Source: Anaerolineae bacterium
GTDB taxonomy: Bacteria > Chloroflexota > Anaerolineae > Aggregatilineales > Phototrophicaceae
DNA length: 43,080 nucleotides
NCBI GenBank assembly: GCA_012270545.1
Contig: JAAXID010000172.1
Span: forward strand, 1 to 43,080
Reading direction: 5' to 3'
Of this stretch, positions 1-8,036 are shown piece after piece. The notes below the pieces were generated by a model. The model made no database searches, was not told where the DNA came from, and saw only the letters and a program-made list of their open reading frames with translations. Positions within the stretch are counted from its first letter, which is position 1. Every line of letters begins with the position of its first letter. The translations under genes were made by a program, and so were the position numbers.

Positions 1-656
1 GCGCTCAAGGTGTAGGCGTTGATGTCGCGCACCATCCCCGGCGTCAAACTTGCTTCTGGCGGCGCCAATTCATCGCCGCAGCTGAGGATGCCCACGCGGG
101 GCAGCGAAAGCACGTCGACCTCACTGATGCCGACCGCCAGGGCGCCCCCGATATCCTGCGGACGTAGCCGATGCAGGCGCGGCAAGACCAAGGCGCCCTC
201 GGCGACATCCTCGCCCGCCTGGATGACATTCTCGCCGGGCGCGGCGGCGCGCAAGACTTCGATTTCGTCTTCGTTGATGTTCTGCGTGTATTCCAGCATG
301 ACGACGGCGTCGGCGCTCGTCGGCAGCATGCCGCCCGTGTGAATGAGCAGCGCATCGCCGGTGCCGATGTTGTCCTGCGGCGCCTCGCCCATTTTCAGCT
401 CGCCACGAAGCTGCAGGAAGGCCGGCAGCGACTGACTGGCGCCGAAGGTATCGGCCGCCCGCAGCGCGTAGCCATCGACTGTGCTCTTGCGGAAAGCGGG
501 TACCTGCTCGGGCGAGCGCAAGTCAGCGGCGAGGACGCGGTCCTGCGCATCGGCGGTCGCTACGGTCTCCGCGCGGGGCTGCGGCTGCCAGTGCGCGTCA
601 AGCAGGTTTAGTGCATTGGCAGCGGGAAGGACTTGGAAGAACTCGGGCGAGGGCAT
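1..656 (-). CDS. moeA: Molybdopterin molybdenumtransferase MoeA (N-terminal part, cut by window edge)
   Basis: MoeA inserts molybdate into adenylylated molybdopterin in the cytoplasm, a late step of Mo-cofactor synthesis. Translating the minus strand from the ATG at 656 gives 218 open residues with no stop before the edge. Family signatures are visible: VPAFRKSTVDGYALRAADTF at about 52-71, HTGGMLPTSADAVVMLEYT at about 106-124, PGENVIQAGEDV at about 140-151, and VGILSCGDELAPP followed by TPGMVRDINAYTL near the right end. The usual family length is about 400 residues, so roughly half is present. No clear Shine-Dalgarno precedes this ATG; a short palindromic ATTCGAATCGAAT lies just upstream. The gene serves the same cofactor as the formate dehydrogenase operon 19 kb away, also on the minus strand. 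Confidence 0.9.
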   Translation of the reverse strand, partial: MPSPEFFQVLPAANALNLLDAHWQPQPRAETVATADAQDRVLAADLRSPEQVPAFRKSTVDGYALRAADTFGASQSLPAFLQLRGELKMGEAPQDNIGTGDALLIHTGGMLPTSADAVVMLEYTQNINEDEIEVLRAAAPGENVIQAGEDVAEGALVLPRLHRLRPQDIGGALAVGISEVDVLSLPRVGILSCGDELAPPEASLTPGMVRDINAYTLS

Positions 657-929
657 GACAGGCTACTCGTTTATTCGAATCGAATTAAAATTGTTTGTAT
701 AAATAATACCACCGAGCGCGGGGAGCAATAATATATTAACCTCTTTTCGCCTGGGTAAGATAGTAATTGGACAACGAGAGCACATTCCCCCATGTCGATT
801 GCCATCAATGTCCGCATAAACTTGTCAACCTACCATGATTATTTCTTGTGCTGTATGAACGCTGTTCTGTATCTGCATCAAATCCGTGCGCGCGGGTTGC
901 GCTTGTTGGCGTGTGGTCGTCTGTTGGTT
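657..929. other. Gene-free AT-rich upstream region of moeA
   Basis: This stretch has no convincing reading frame. The first 100 bases are AT-rich and probably hold the moeA promoter on the minus strand: TATTAT and TTTATA boxes are visible about 35-50 bases upstream of the start, but no convincing -35 box. The rest leads into the decayed sequence that follows. Confidence 0.4.
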
Positions 930-1073
930 TGAGCGGGATGACGCCGCTGCGCCTGAGAAAAACCATGTTCACGGAGCTGCAGGACAGCAAGGTTCTTTCG
1001 AGCGCCGCCTTTTCACAGCTGTCTACGGTGGGGCGGTACTTCAGCTTGACCTTGATGATCGCATCGGCGAACT
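930..1073 (-). pseudogene. Possible TnpB-type transposase N-terminal remnant
   Basis: The minus frame reads about 48 residues including IIKVKLKYRP and AALERTLLSC. This resembles the beginning of IS200/IS605-family TnpB proteins, which start with a basic beta-strand (KxKLxPT) followed by a helix ending ACN. There is no start codon in the expected place, the similarity stops after about 45 residues, and no downstream RuvC motif is found. If real, it is a fragment of a mobile element. The call rests on a short pattern recognised by eye and could be chance. Confidence 0.25.
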
Positions 1074-1097
1074 AGCACTGATTCAACGCCGGTCGTC

Positions 1098-1516
1098 ATT
1101 CGGCAAAGTCTTTGCCGCTCTTCTGGTGGCGGTTCACACTGGGCGAGGCGAGTGTGAGATTGAGCAGGTCATGGAGAAGGTTCTGCACGTTTATGCTTGG
1201 CTGTTGACGTACATTTATGTCGCCGGTAACCCATGCTTGAGGGTGGCGATAGCAAGAGGGCGTACGTCAGCAAGTTGGCCTTCTCTGCATTGGTAAGCGG
1301 ATAAGACCACTCGTCCTGCACGACTAGTCCCTCGCCGGTCAGGATGTAGAAGGTGTCGCCGAGGAAATAGAGTATGGGTGTTGTCGGGGATGAAGTTGTC
1401 AGCCAGGACTTGCGCCCAGTCGTTGGCGTCTCCCATGCGCGGCTGGCGGCGTAAGCGCCCTGCAAGTTGTCGTAGAGCTGCCAGTAGAGGGATCTCTTCG
1501 ATCACAATGCTGACAT
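1098..1516 (-). pseudogene. Decayed gene of unknown function with stop and frameshifts
   Basis: An ATG at 1516, preceded at about 10 bases by AAGGAG, opens a frame that meets TGA after four codons. The same frame then continues as SKRSLYWQLYDNLQGAYAAS. A neighbouring frame carries MGDANDWAQVLADNFIPDNT, and a third carries LYFLGDTFYILTGEG and DEWSYPLTNAEKANLLTYALL. Read across frames this is one coherent protein of at least 110 residues, possibly ending near NVQNLLHDLLNLTLASPSVN and a stop around 1098. I do not recognise the family. At least one nonsense change and two frameshifts separate it from an intact gene. Its upstream region still carries the same CTTGA-N15-TCAAG motif as the potD-like gene, suggesting it was once co-regulated. 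Confidence 0.5.
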
Positions 1517-1549
1517 GGGGCGCGGTCTCCTTAGATTTTCTTTCTTACA

Positions 1550-1586
1550 CTTGATGTGAAATTCAATTGTCAAGAATGGGCTGATA
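1550..1586 (-). promoter_or_regulatory. Operator-like repeat CTTGA-N15-TCAAG, copy 1
   Basis: The 25 bases at 1550-1574 have inverted arms CTTGA and TCAAG separated by 15 bases. The first 14 bases (CTTGATGTGAAATT) are identical to a second copy at 7999-8012, and similarity continues through CAAGAAT and GCTGAT. On the minus strand the site contains TTGACA (1573-1568), a consensus -35 hexamer, with a weak -10 (TGTAAG) about 18 bases on, in front of the decayed gene starting at 1516. It may be an operator, a promoter remnant, or one of two direct repeats bounding the purine operon. Confidence 0.4.
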
Positions 1587-1633
1587 TCCAAAACGGTAAG
1601 TATCCAATGACCATTTGGAGAACCAGCCCTACC

Positions 1634-3352
1634 TCACACTACGGACTTGCCTGCCGGATAAAAGGGTCGAATCAATTGGCGTGATTCAGTATCAACAAGT
1701 CCTCTATCGGTAAATTTCGCGTAGGGGCTGACGCTCAAACTCATGATTGAAAATGTCAAGAAGGGGCGTGTTTGATGCGCTCCGATACGGCGCATCGCGT
1801 CTTCCACAGCCACCAACCCTTGCGCGACTGCAGCGACCGGCTCATCACTCAGCAAGCCGAAGTAAGGCAGCCGCAAGGAGGCTATAACGCCCCCGTGCGT
1901 AGCAACGGCGACACCGCCACCCATCGCATGTACCGCGTTGGCGGCCTGTGCCATCGCTTCCGGACTGCGGCCAATCACAAGCAAATTATGGCAATCATGC
2001 GCAACACTGCTGGCCCATGCGCCCTGTCTCAGTCCGGTGCCGGCGATGAGACCCACCATCCGCGATGACTCATCCCGCGCAATAACAGATGCCAGTGCCA
2101 AGCCATCATTGTCCTGAAATAGCACCTGGCCATCCTGCAAACGCACAGCGATCTGTTCCAATTTAGTCAGGGTCGAATGCTTATTTTGCAGAGCAACGAC
2201 CTGTGCCTGCACGCTACCGCTGGTGCCATTGCTATCCAGCTTGAAATCACCAGCAGCGAATGAACCAGGAATGCCCGGATAGTCCGGTTGTACTGGATTT
2301 TCGCGCGTGATAGCGGCGGCCATTGCGCCCGCTTGCGCCACACGTTGACCACCAACAAAGACTTGCGCCGGCGGGAAGGCGGTGATGTCGTCCATAACAA
2401 GGAAATCAGCCAGAAAACCGGGGGCAATCGCGCCGTGATCTCGTAAACCAAGATACCGTGCCGGACGAATGGTCGCGGCTGCTATCGCTTCCAGCGGCGG
2501 CATTCCACATTCGATTGCTAGTGCCACAATGCGCGACAAATGCCCATCTGTAAGCAGTGAGGGTTCGATGTCATCGGTGATGAGGATGATATGCGAACGA
2601 TTCGGCAATTGCGCAACTACCGCCACATTCTCTGGAGTCACCGACTTGGTTTGGAGCATGACAGCCAGACCTTTTGAGATTTGCTCCTGAATTTTGGCCG
2701 CGAAGGTCAGCGTGTGGTCGGAGCTAATCCCATGAGCGAGGTATTGCGAGAGTTCAATTCTTGCCAGCGTAGGGATATGCCCTTCGATCAGCAGATTGTT
2801 TTCTCTGGCTGCCTGCACAATCGCCTGCAAGCGTTCATTCGGCCCCAGCAAACCGCGATAATCCATGACCTCGCCCAATGCGATGACCGAAGGTTGCGTA
2901 GCCAAGCGCCGAATAGTAGCTGCATCAAAGACCTCATGTGTCCATTCAATTTCCGGCGATGTGGCGGGAACACAACTCGGTATCGAATGATAAATCCTGA
3001 GCGGCAAATCCTGAGAAGCAGCAATCATCCATTTCACGCCGTCCTCGCCTGCAACATTGCCAACTTCATGCGGATCACTGAGGATAGTCGTTGTACCGTA
3101 GGGCAAAACGGCTTCGGCAAAGCGGCGCGGAGTCAGTAAGCTGGACTCAATGTGCATATGCGAATCTATCAAGCCGGGCATGACGATACGCCCAGCAAGG
3201 TCGTGGGTTTCTGTAGCGCGGATACCTTGCGGCACACTGCCCGCTTCAACCGTGATAAAGCGTCCATCACGGATACCAATCCAGCCCTCGAACAGCCGAT
3301 AACGGAAGACATCGGCAATCCGAGCATGAACCAGCAGCGAGTCGAATTCCAT
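1634..3352 (-). CDS. ade: Adenine deaminase
   Basis: This enzyme hydrolyses adenine to hypoxanthine and ammonia in the cytoplasm. It is a 572-residue amidohydrolase of the AdeC family, at the family's usual length. It has the metal-binding HxH in MPGLIDSHMHIESS (H65, H67), then DPHEVGNVAG, GEVMDY, GHIPTL and LITDD, all typical of adenine deaminase rather than dihydroorotase or D-aminoacylase. The start ATG overlaps the stop of the upstream phosphorylase gene (TGATG), so the two are translationally coupled. It is the last gene of a six-gene minus-strand operon. The phosphorylase can supply free adenine, which this enzyme then deaminates. GC is visibly lower than in the flanking blocks. Confidence 0.93.
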   Translation of the reverse strand: MEFDSLLVHARIADVFRYRLFEGWIGIRDGRFITVEAGSVPQGIRATETHDLAGRIVMPGLIDSHMHIESSLLTPRRFAEAVLPYGTTTILSDPHEVGNVAGEDGVKWMIAASQDLPLRIYHSIPSCVPATSPEIEWTHEVFDAATIRRLATQPSVIALGEVMDYRGLLGPNERLQAIVQAARENNLLIEGHIPTLARIELSQYLAHGISSDHTLTFAAKIQEQISKGLAVMLQTKSVTPENVAVVAQLPNRSHIILITDDIEPSLLTDGHLSRIVALAIECGMPPLEAIAAATIRPARYLGLRDHGAIAPGFLADFLVMDDITAFPPAQVFVGGQRVAQAGAMAAAITRENPVQPDYPGIPGSFAAGDFKLDSNGTSGSVQAQVVALQNKHSTLTKLEQIAVRLQDGQVLFQDNDGLALASVIARDESSRMVGLIAGTGLRQGAWASSVAHDCHNLLVIGRSPEAMAQAANAVHAMGGGVAVATHGGVIASLRLPYFGLLSDEPVAAVAQGLVAVEDAMRRIGAHQTRPFLTFSIMSLSVSPYAKFTDRGLVDTESRQLIRPFYPAGKSVV

Positions 3353-4098
3353 CAGGATGTTACTTCCAGCAATTGCACCGCTCGCAGCGCGGTACGGATG
3401 GTCATCTGTTCGCCCTGCATGTAAAGGGCCTCTTTTTCAGCAAGCGTGGGTTGCTTTTCCAGGTAAATGTTGGAATCGGTGGCGACCACGCAGCCGACTT
3501 TTGCCTGCCGGTGCGTGCCGACAATAAACAGCGTTGATGCTTCCATTTCTGCCGCGACTACACCGACCTGCCGCAAATGTTCGTTGAGTTCTAGATGGCG
3601 CACATAATAGGCGCTGCGCGTCGTCCCAATACCCGTGAAGGCGCTAAACCCTAATTCCTTTGCTGCTTGGATCAAGGCATTATTCACATCAAGGTCAGCT
3701 ACTGCTGGAAAGCCCAGCGGCAAATACTCGTCCGATACGCCATCACCGCGATAAGCGGCCGTCACCACCACTAGGGAGCCGATCGGTATTTCTTTACGCC
3801 GTCCACCAGCAGAACCGACACGAATAAACACCTCCGCGCCGACATTGCGTAATTCTTCCAGGGCGATGGCTGCCGATGAACCGCCTATCCCTGTCGAACA
3901 CACGCTGACAGCGACCCCGTTTGTTTTCCCGGTGAACACCACATATTCTCGGTTTTCGGCAATCAAGCGGGCTTCCTCAAGCTGTTCGCCAATGCGCCGG
4001 GCGCGCGCCGGGTCGCCCGGCAAAAGCACGCTGCGGGCGACATCTCCCGGCACACAACGAATATGCTTTTGGACTTCAACTTCTTGTGAGTCAGTCAT
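3352..4098 (-). CDS. Nucleoside phosphorylase (uridine/purine nucleoside phosphorylase family I)
   Basis: This 248-residue NP-I family protein is expected to phosphorolyse a nucleoside to base and ribose 1-phosphate. Visible signatures are the phosphate-binding LLPGDPARARRI near the N-terminus, STGIGGSSAAIALEEL near residue 68, VRVGSAGG-like IRVGSAGG, and VVAAEMEASTLF, which carries the ribose-binding glutamates. Udp and DeoD proteins both share these. The adjacent adenine deaminase argues for a purine nucleoside such as adenosine, but sequence alone does not settle base preference. The start overlaps the stop of the ATPase gene by four bases (ATGA), and the end overlaps ade. Confidence is high for the family and moderate for substrate class. 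Confidence 0.88.
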   Translation of the reverse strand: MTDSQEVEVQKHIRCVPGDVARSVLLPGDPARARRIGEQLEEARLIAENREYVVFTGKTNGVAVSVCSTGIGGSSAAIALEELRNVGAEVFIRVGSAGGRRKEIPIGSLVVVTAAYRGDGVSDEYLPLGFPAVADLDVNNALIQAAKELGFSAFTGIGTTRSAYYVRHLELNEHLRQVGVVAAEMEASTLFIVGTHRQAKVGCVVATDSNIYLEKQPTLAEKEALYMQGEQMTIRTALRAVQLLEVTS

Positions 4099-5180
4099 GC
4101 GTATTGCTTTGTTTCTTCAAAGATGGCGATCCACTTTTGCGTGTGCGGTTGCACTGTCACCGCTGCACCGGGTTCGAAGCGTTCGCTAGCGCTGTCTTGC
4201 ATGATGCTGAATTCACCGACTTCAGTTTCTACAAGGTATCGCACCTCATTGCCATGAAACGTATGCAGGATGACTTGCCCAGCAAGACCTCTCGCTTCCG
4301 GTCCCGCTAACAGACTGGCATTGTCAGCGCGAAAAAAGATCTCAGCCCTGGCGCCGGGTTGGGGTGATCCGAACTTAGAGTGCCAACGCAGTTCGATGGG
4401 AGAGCCGCCCCAATTCACCGTTAACTTGCCATCCTGCACCGATACGACTGCCGCGTTGAAGTGATTGTCGAAACCCATGAAATCAGCTACAAATACAGTT
4501 TCGGGAGCCGCGAAGATGCTCTCCGGTGTACCGATCTGCTCAATTTCGCCTTGATTCATGACCACCACGCGGTCAGAGATACTCATCGCCTCCACCTGAT
4601 CGTGGGTCACATAGAGGGTTGTGATACCGAGTTGCTGCTGTAAGCGCCGAATCTCCTGCCGCATATCCACGCGCAGCCGTGCATCCAGATTGCTCAATGG
4701 TTCGTCCAACAGAAGAACTTGCGGTTCAATAACGGTGGCGCGGGCGAGAGCGACGCGTTGTTGTTGGCCGCCCGAAAGCTGTGCCGGACGGCGGTCTGCA
4801 AAGGCTTCCAATCCCACCATTTTCAGGGCATTGGTGACGCGTTTATAGACCTCTTCCTTCGGAATACGCCGCATCCGCAGGCCAAAGGCAACATTGTAGA
4901 AGACCGTCAGATGCGGAAACAGAGCATAGCTCTGGAAAACCAGACCAATATCGCGCTGATTGGGGGGCAGGTATGTATAATCCCGGCCATTTATGACAAT
5001 CTGACCGAAGTCCGGTTGAATGAAGCCCGCTACGCTGCGCAGGGTCGTGGTCTTGCCACAGCCACTTGGCCCCAGCAACGATAGCAGTTCCCCTTGTTCA
5101 ACGTCCAAGCTGAACTGCTCCAGAGTTGGCTTGTTCTTTTCGTAAGAAACGGTCAGATCATGGATTTCTAAATGAGGCAT
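4095..5180 (-). CDS. ABC transporter ATP-binding protein, PotA type
   Basis: This is the cytoplasmic ATPase of the adjacent importer, 361 residues. It has Walker A GPSGCGKT (37-44), a Q-loop in LVFQSYALFPH, the signature LSGGQQQRVALARA, Walker B VLLLDEPLSNLDAR and the H-loop in YVTHD. The C-terminal 110 residues match the TOBE domain typical of spermidine/putrescine and iron(III) importers (PotA, FbpC). It follows the permease genes with a three-base gap and overlaps the phosphorylase gene by four bases. It is the only dedicated ATPase among the three ABC systems of this window. Substrate is not evident from the ATPase. Confidence 0.9.
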   Translation of the reverse strand: MPHLEIHDLTVSYEKNKPTLEQFSLDVEQGELLSLLGPSGCGKTTTLRSVAGFIQPDFGQIVINGRDYTYLPPNQRDIGLVFQSYALFPHLTVFYNVAFGLRMRRIPKEEVYKRVTNALKMVGLEAFADRRPAQLSGGQQQRVALARATVIEPQVLLLDEPLSNLDARLRVDMRQEIRRLQQQLGITTLYVTHDQVEAMSISDRVVVMNQGEIEQIGTPESIFAAPETVFVADFMGFDNHFNAAVVSVQDGKLTVNWGGSPIELRWHSKFGSPQPGARAEIFFRADNASLLAGPEARGLAGQVILHTFHGNEVRYLVETEVGEFSIMQDSASERFEPGAAVTVQPHTQKWIAIFEETKQYA

Positions 5181-5183
5181 AAG

Positions 5184-5960
5184 CTACACAAACTGTGATA
5201 GACCAAGTAAACGTTCCGCTGTCTGTACGAGCACGACGGTAAAAATGACGAGCAGCGTCGAGAGGGCGGCAATGGTCGGGTCAAAATAGTATTCGAGGTA
5301 ACTGAGCATAGAAACAGGCAGCGTGGTCACACCGGGGCCGCTCAGGAAAAGCGAAACTGGGACATTGTTAAATGATGTGATAAAGCCCAACACAAAGGCA
5401 GCTGCAATCCCGGCCCGCATATTGGGCAGCACGACCAGCAGAAATCCGCGCAGGCGGTTCGCACCCAGACTGACAGCGGCATCTTCTACATAAGGGTCAA
5501 GGTTACGCAGACTGGCAGAAATGACGCGCACGCTGTATGGAAACAGTATCGCGGTGTGGCCGATGAATAAGCCCGTCATGACGTGCATATCACCCAGGAG
5601 AACGAAGAAGTTAAGCATAGCAAAGCCGATTACCAGACCCGGAACGAGTATCGGTGCTGAAAAGATGGTTTCTACCATGCCAGACCCAGCAAAGTGAAAA
5701 CGCATCAGCGCATAGGCGACGGGCATTCCCATGACCAGCGAGACGATGGTGGATAACAGAGCGAGTCGCAGGCTGATCCAGAAGCTATCAATAAATTGGG
5801 AAGTCTCGAATACATTCGCAAACCAATCCAGCGTGAATCCCTGTGGCGGAAACGCCATCGTTGAATTTGCGCCGAAGCTCGCCATGAAAATGATAATAAA
5901 CGGGCCGAGTAAGAAGCAATAGAGAATGACCAGACTGATATACATCCAGCGTGAAACCAT
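5184..5960 (-). CDS. ABC transporter permease, PotC type
   Basis: This is an inner-membrane permease of 258 residues with about six hydrophobic segments. It begins with a long N-terminal helix (YISLVILYCFLLGPFIIIF). The cytoplasmic EAA loop that docks the ATPase is visible as EDAAVSLGANRLRGFLLVVLP near residue 160. This is the pattern of the second permease of spermidine/putrescine-type systems (PotC). It lies 11 bases downstream of the PotB-type gene. GGA appears just before the start codon, but no strong Shine-Dalgarno is present. Together with 5972-6805 it forms the membrane channel. Confidence 0.87.
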   Translation of the reverse strand: MVSRWMYISLVILYCFLLGPFIIIFMASFGANSTMAFPPQGFTLDWFANVFETSQFIDSFWISLRLALLSTIVSLVMGMPVAYALMRFHFAGSGMVETIFSAPILVPGLVIGFAMLNFFVLLGDMHVMTGLFIGHTAILFPYSVRVISASLRNLDPYVEDAAVSLGANRLRGFLLVVLPNMRAGIAAAFVLGFITSFNNVPVSLFLSGPGVTTLPVSMLSYLEYYFDPTIAALSTLLVIFTVVLVQTAERLLGLSQFV

Positions 5961-5971
5961 CCGACTCGTGC

Positions 5972-6805
5972 CTAGCTCTGTTGCACGCGCACGACGCGCA
6001 GCAGCAGATTAACCGCCAGAGTCGTTAAAATCATCACAACCGCGACCACGGCAGCCGCATGTTGGTCAAAGAGAATCACCGCTTTTTGTCGCAACAGTGT
6101 AGACATCAGCAATAAACGTGAACCGCCGAGAATAGCCGGGGTCACAAAGGCAGTTACCGAGCCGGTAAATACGAGCGTCGCGCCCAGGACAAGGCCATCC
6201 GATGACAACGGTACGACGATTCGCATGAATGTTGTGAGCCGGTTTGCACCGAGACTGAGTGCCGCTTCCAGCACATCATCCGGGATATTTTCCATCGCGC
6301 TCACCAGCGGCAATACCATCAGTGGCAGAAACAATTGTGTCAGACCCAGCACAATCGCAGTTTCGGTGAAAATGAAGCGCACCGGATTCTCGACCACTTC
6401 CAACGACAAGAGAGTCTGGTTAATCATGCCGCGCCGCCCCAGAATAATTAGCCACGCGAAAGTGCGTGCTACTGCGTTGGTCATCAAGGGGAGAATCACC
6501 AGCGACATCAAGAATGAACGGCGGCGGGGGGGCATCCGCGCCAGCACAAACGCGGCTGGGTAGCTCATCACCACGCAAATACTCGTGACGATGAGACCGA
6601 GCTTGAGTGTGCGCAGGTAGACGATCCGTGACACACGACTCTGGAAAAAGTCGAGATAGCCTGTCAGTGTAAAGCCGCCATCCTCCGGTAAGATGCTCTG
6701 TGAGAGCAGGAAAATCAGAGGCAAGACGAAGAACACTAGTACAAAAATAAATGCTGGAGAGACCAGCAAGATGATAGTACGGGTCTGATTGGGTCGTCGA
6801 ATCAT
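5972..6805 (-). CDS. ABC transporter permease, PotB type
   Basis: This 277-residue inner-membrane permease has about six transmembrane segments. The first is TIILLVSPAFIFVLVFFVLP, and the EAA loop LEAALSLGANRLTTFMRIVVP lies near residue 185. It is the first permease of the PotB/PotC pair. It begins 64 bases after the binding-protein stop, with a hairpin in between that probably lowers permease expression relative to the binding protein. The start ATG at 6805 is followed by a basic MIRRPNQTR segment, fitting a cytoplasmic N-terminus. Confidence 0.87.
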   Translation of the reverse strand: MIRRPNQTRTIILLVSPAFIFVLVFFVLPLIFLLSQSILPEDGGFTLTGYLDFFQSRVSRIVYLRTLKLGLIVTSICVVMSYPAAFVLARMPPRRRSFLMSLVILPLMTNAVARTFAWLIILGRRGMINQTLLSLEVVENPVRFIFTETAIVLGLTQLFLPLMVLPLVSAMENIPDDVLEAALSLGANRLTTFMRIVVPLSSDGLVLGATLVFTGSVTAFVTPAILGGSRLLLMSTLLRQKAVILFDQHAAAVVAVVMILTTLAVNLLLRVVRVQQS

Positions 6806-6815
6806 GATTCAAAAT

Positions 6816-6835
6816 AGGGGGCACGAACGCCCCCT
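6816..6835 (-). terminator. Intercistronic hairpin between binding-protein and permease genes
   Basis: AGGGGGC at 6816-6822 pairs with GCCCCCT at 6829-6835 around a six-base loop. On the minus strand the stem is followed by ATTTT. This is a short rho-independent-like hairpin located between the binding-protein gene and the first permease gene. Such hairpins commonly act as partial terminators or 3' stabilisers. Confidence 0.6.
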
Positions 6836-6869
6836 TAGCACAAAATCGTCAAAGTTCTGACGTGTGGTG

Positions 6870-7943
6870 TCAGCGCACCATGACTTCATTCCAACGCTCT
6901 AGCCAATCTCCTAGGCGATCCGATACTTCGGCCTGATCCAGCACAATCATGGTATCGAGCATCTCGCCGCAGGTAAGCAGAGCGCAAATGTCTTCCGGTA
7001 ACTCGACAGTGGCGTTGGTGGGCGAATCAATCAGGTCAAGTGCTTCGGCTAGCTGGACATCGTGCGAAATGAACCAGTCGATATACGCATGCGCCAGTTC
7101 CACCTGATCAGTGGCTGCCGTAATGCTAATCATGTTTGTCTGGCCAACAACACCTTCTTCAGGAACGACAGTGGTTAGGTCATGACCCGTATTAATCAGG
7201 TTGCCAATAGCAAAACTGGCATAAGGCGCAACCCACACTTCTTCTTCCTGTACTAGAGTCGTCAGTTCTGAACTGCGAATGTAGGTTGTCACCAGATTAT
7301 CGGCCAGTTGGGGCAGGGCTTCCCAGGCCAGATCTGCGTCGTAGTTGATTTCTTCCAGCTCCTCACTCTCGTCCAGTTCTTGCATCGCAAGCGCGCGGTC
7401 AACCATGATGAGCGTGGCTGGGCCAAACGTGGTGGACATCTCTGGAATACTGACAAAGCCGGCCACATCGTCACGTAGCAAATCGGCCCAGGATGTAATT
7501 TCTGCTTCAATCAGGTCGGAGCGGTAAATCAGACTGAGGCTATTAACTGTGTAGCCGACCCCGGCCTGATGGCCCAGCGGATCCTGTGCCCAATCGTACA
7601 ATTCTTCCAAGTTATCGAGCTTGTCGGGGTTGTAGGGCTGGAGCAAGTCTTCTTGACTGGCTATATGTGTGAACTGTGTGGCAAAATGCACCACGTCAAT
7701 ATCGGTGCTTTCGCCTTCGGCTTGCAGTCGTGCTAATCGATCTGAATTGTTGCCGGTATCCAGCACGATGTCAACGTTGTGCATTTCCTCAAACGGCGCA
7801 AAGACATTCTTTTCGAGAACATCCAGGTTAAAGCCCCAGATAGAGACAGTCAGGGTTTTCGTATCCTGGGCGACAGCCATTGGCCCAAGCAATCCCAGTA
7901 CCAAAACCGCGAGTAAAAGCATAACAAATGGTTGGCTTCTCAT
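6870..7943 (-). CDS. Periplasmic/extracellular solute-binding protein, PotD-like
   Basis: This 357-residue substrate-binding protein is the first gene of the purine operon. A Sec signal peptide is visible: MRSQ, a hydrophobic core LLLAVLVLGLLG and a cleavage site at AVA-QD. There is no lipobox cysteine. The mature part (TVSIWGFNLDVLEKNVFAPFEE, then GNNSDRLARL and GVGYTVNSLSLIYRSDL) follows the spermidine/putrescine-binding fold class. The start at 7943 is chosen because GGAG precedes it at about eight bases and a TATAAT lies upstream; a longer frame to 7997 would run through that promoter. Neighbours suggest a purine or nucleoside ligand, though the family is best known for polyamines. Confidence 0.87.
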   Translation of the reverse strand: MRSQPFVMLLLAVLVLGLLGPMAVAQDTKTLTVSIWGFNLDVLEKNVFAPFEEMHNVDIVLDTGNNSDRLARLQAEGESTDIDVVHFATQFTHIASQEDLLQPYNPDKLDNLEELYDWAQDPLGHQAGVGYTVNSLSLIYRSDLIEAEITSWADLLRDDVAGFVSIPEMSTTFGPATLIMVDRALAMQELDESEELEEINYDADLAWEALPQLADNLVTTYIRSSELTTLVQEEEVWVAPYASFAIGNLINTGHDLTTVVPEEGVVGQTNMISITAATDQVELAHAYIDWFISHDVQLAEALDLIDSPTNATVELPEDICALLTCGEMLDTMIVLDQAEVSDRLGDWLERWNEVMVR

Positions 7944-7985
7944 GTGTTTATCTCCAATTCGAAACAGTTGAACGAAGCAACTAAG

Positions 7986-7991
7986 ATTATA
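7986..7991 (-). promoter_or_regulatory. -10 box (TATAAT) of the purine-uptake operon
   Basis: The minus strand reads TATAAT here, 43 bases upstream of the binding-protein start codon at 7943. No good -35 is found at 17 bases. The operator-like repeat lies just upstream, where an activator or repressor could act. Confidence 0.6.
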
Positions 7992-7998
7992 GCACACG

Positions 7999-8036
7999 CT
8001 TGATGTGAAATTACATTTTCAAGAATTGCTGATCTC
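7999..8036 (-). promoter_or_regulatory. Operator-like repeat CTTGA-N15-TCAAG, copy 2
   Basis: This is the second copy of the motif at 1550-1586. It has the same CTTGA and TCAAG arms at the same 15-base spacing, the identical leading 14 bases, then CAAGAAT and GCTGAT. It sits directly upstream of the -10 box of the purine-uptake operon. The two copies are the only ones noticed in the window and bracket the operon. Confidence 0.45.

Noticed and set aside
886-1296. 136-residue plus-strand open frame
   Set aside because: It is antisense to the better-looking decayed minus-strand protein and has no ribosome-binding site or family features.
1502-1516. Early in-frame TGA of the decayed gene as a selenocysteine codon
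   Set aside because: Frameshifts further on also break the gene, no SECIS-like hairpin was seen right after the TGA, and the SelA-like protein at 12290 is not a convincing SelA.
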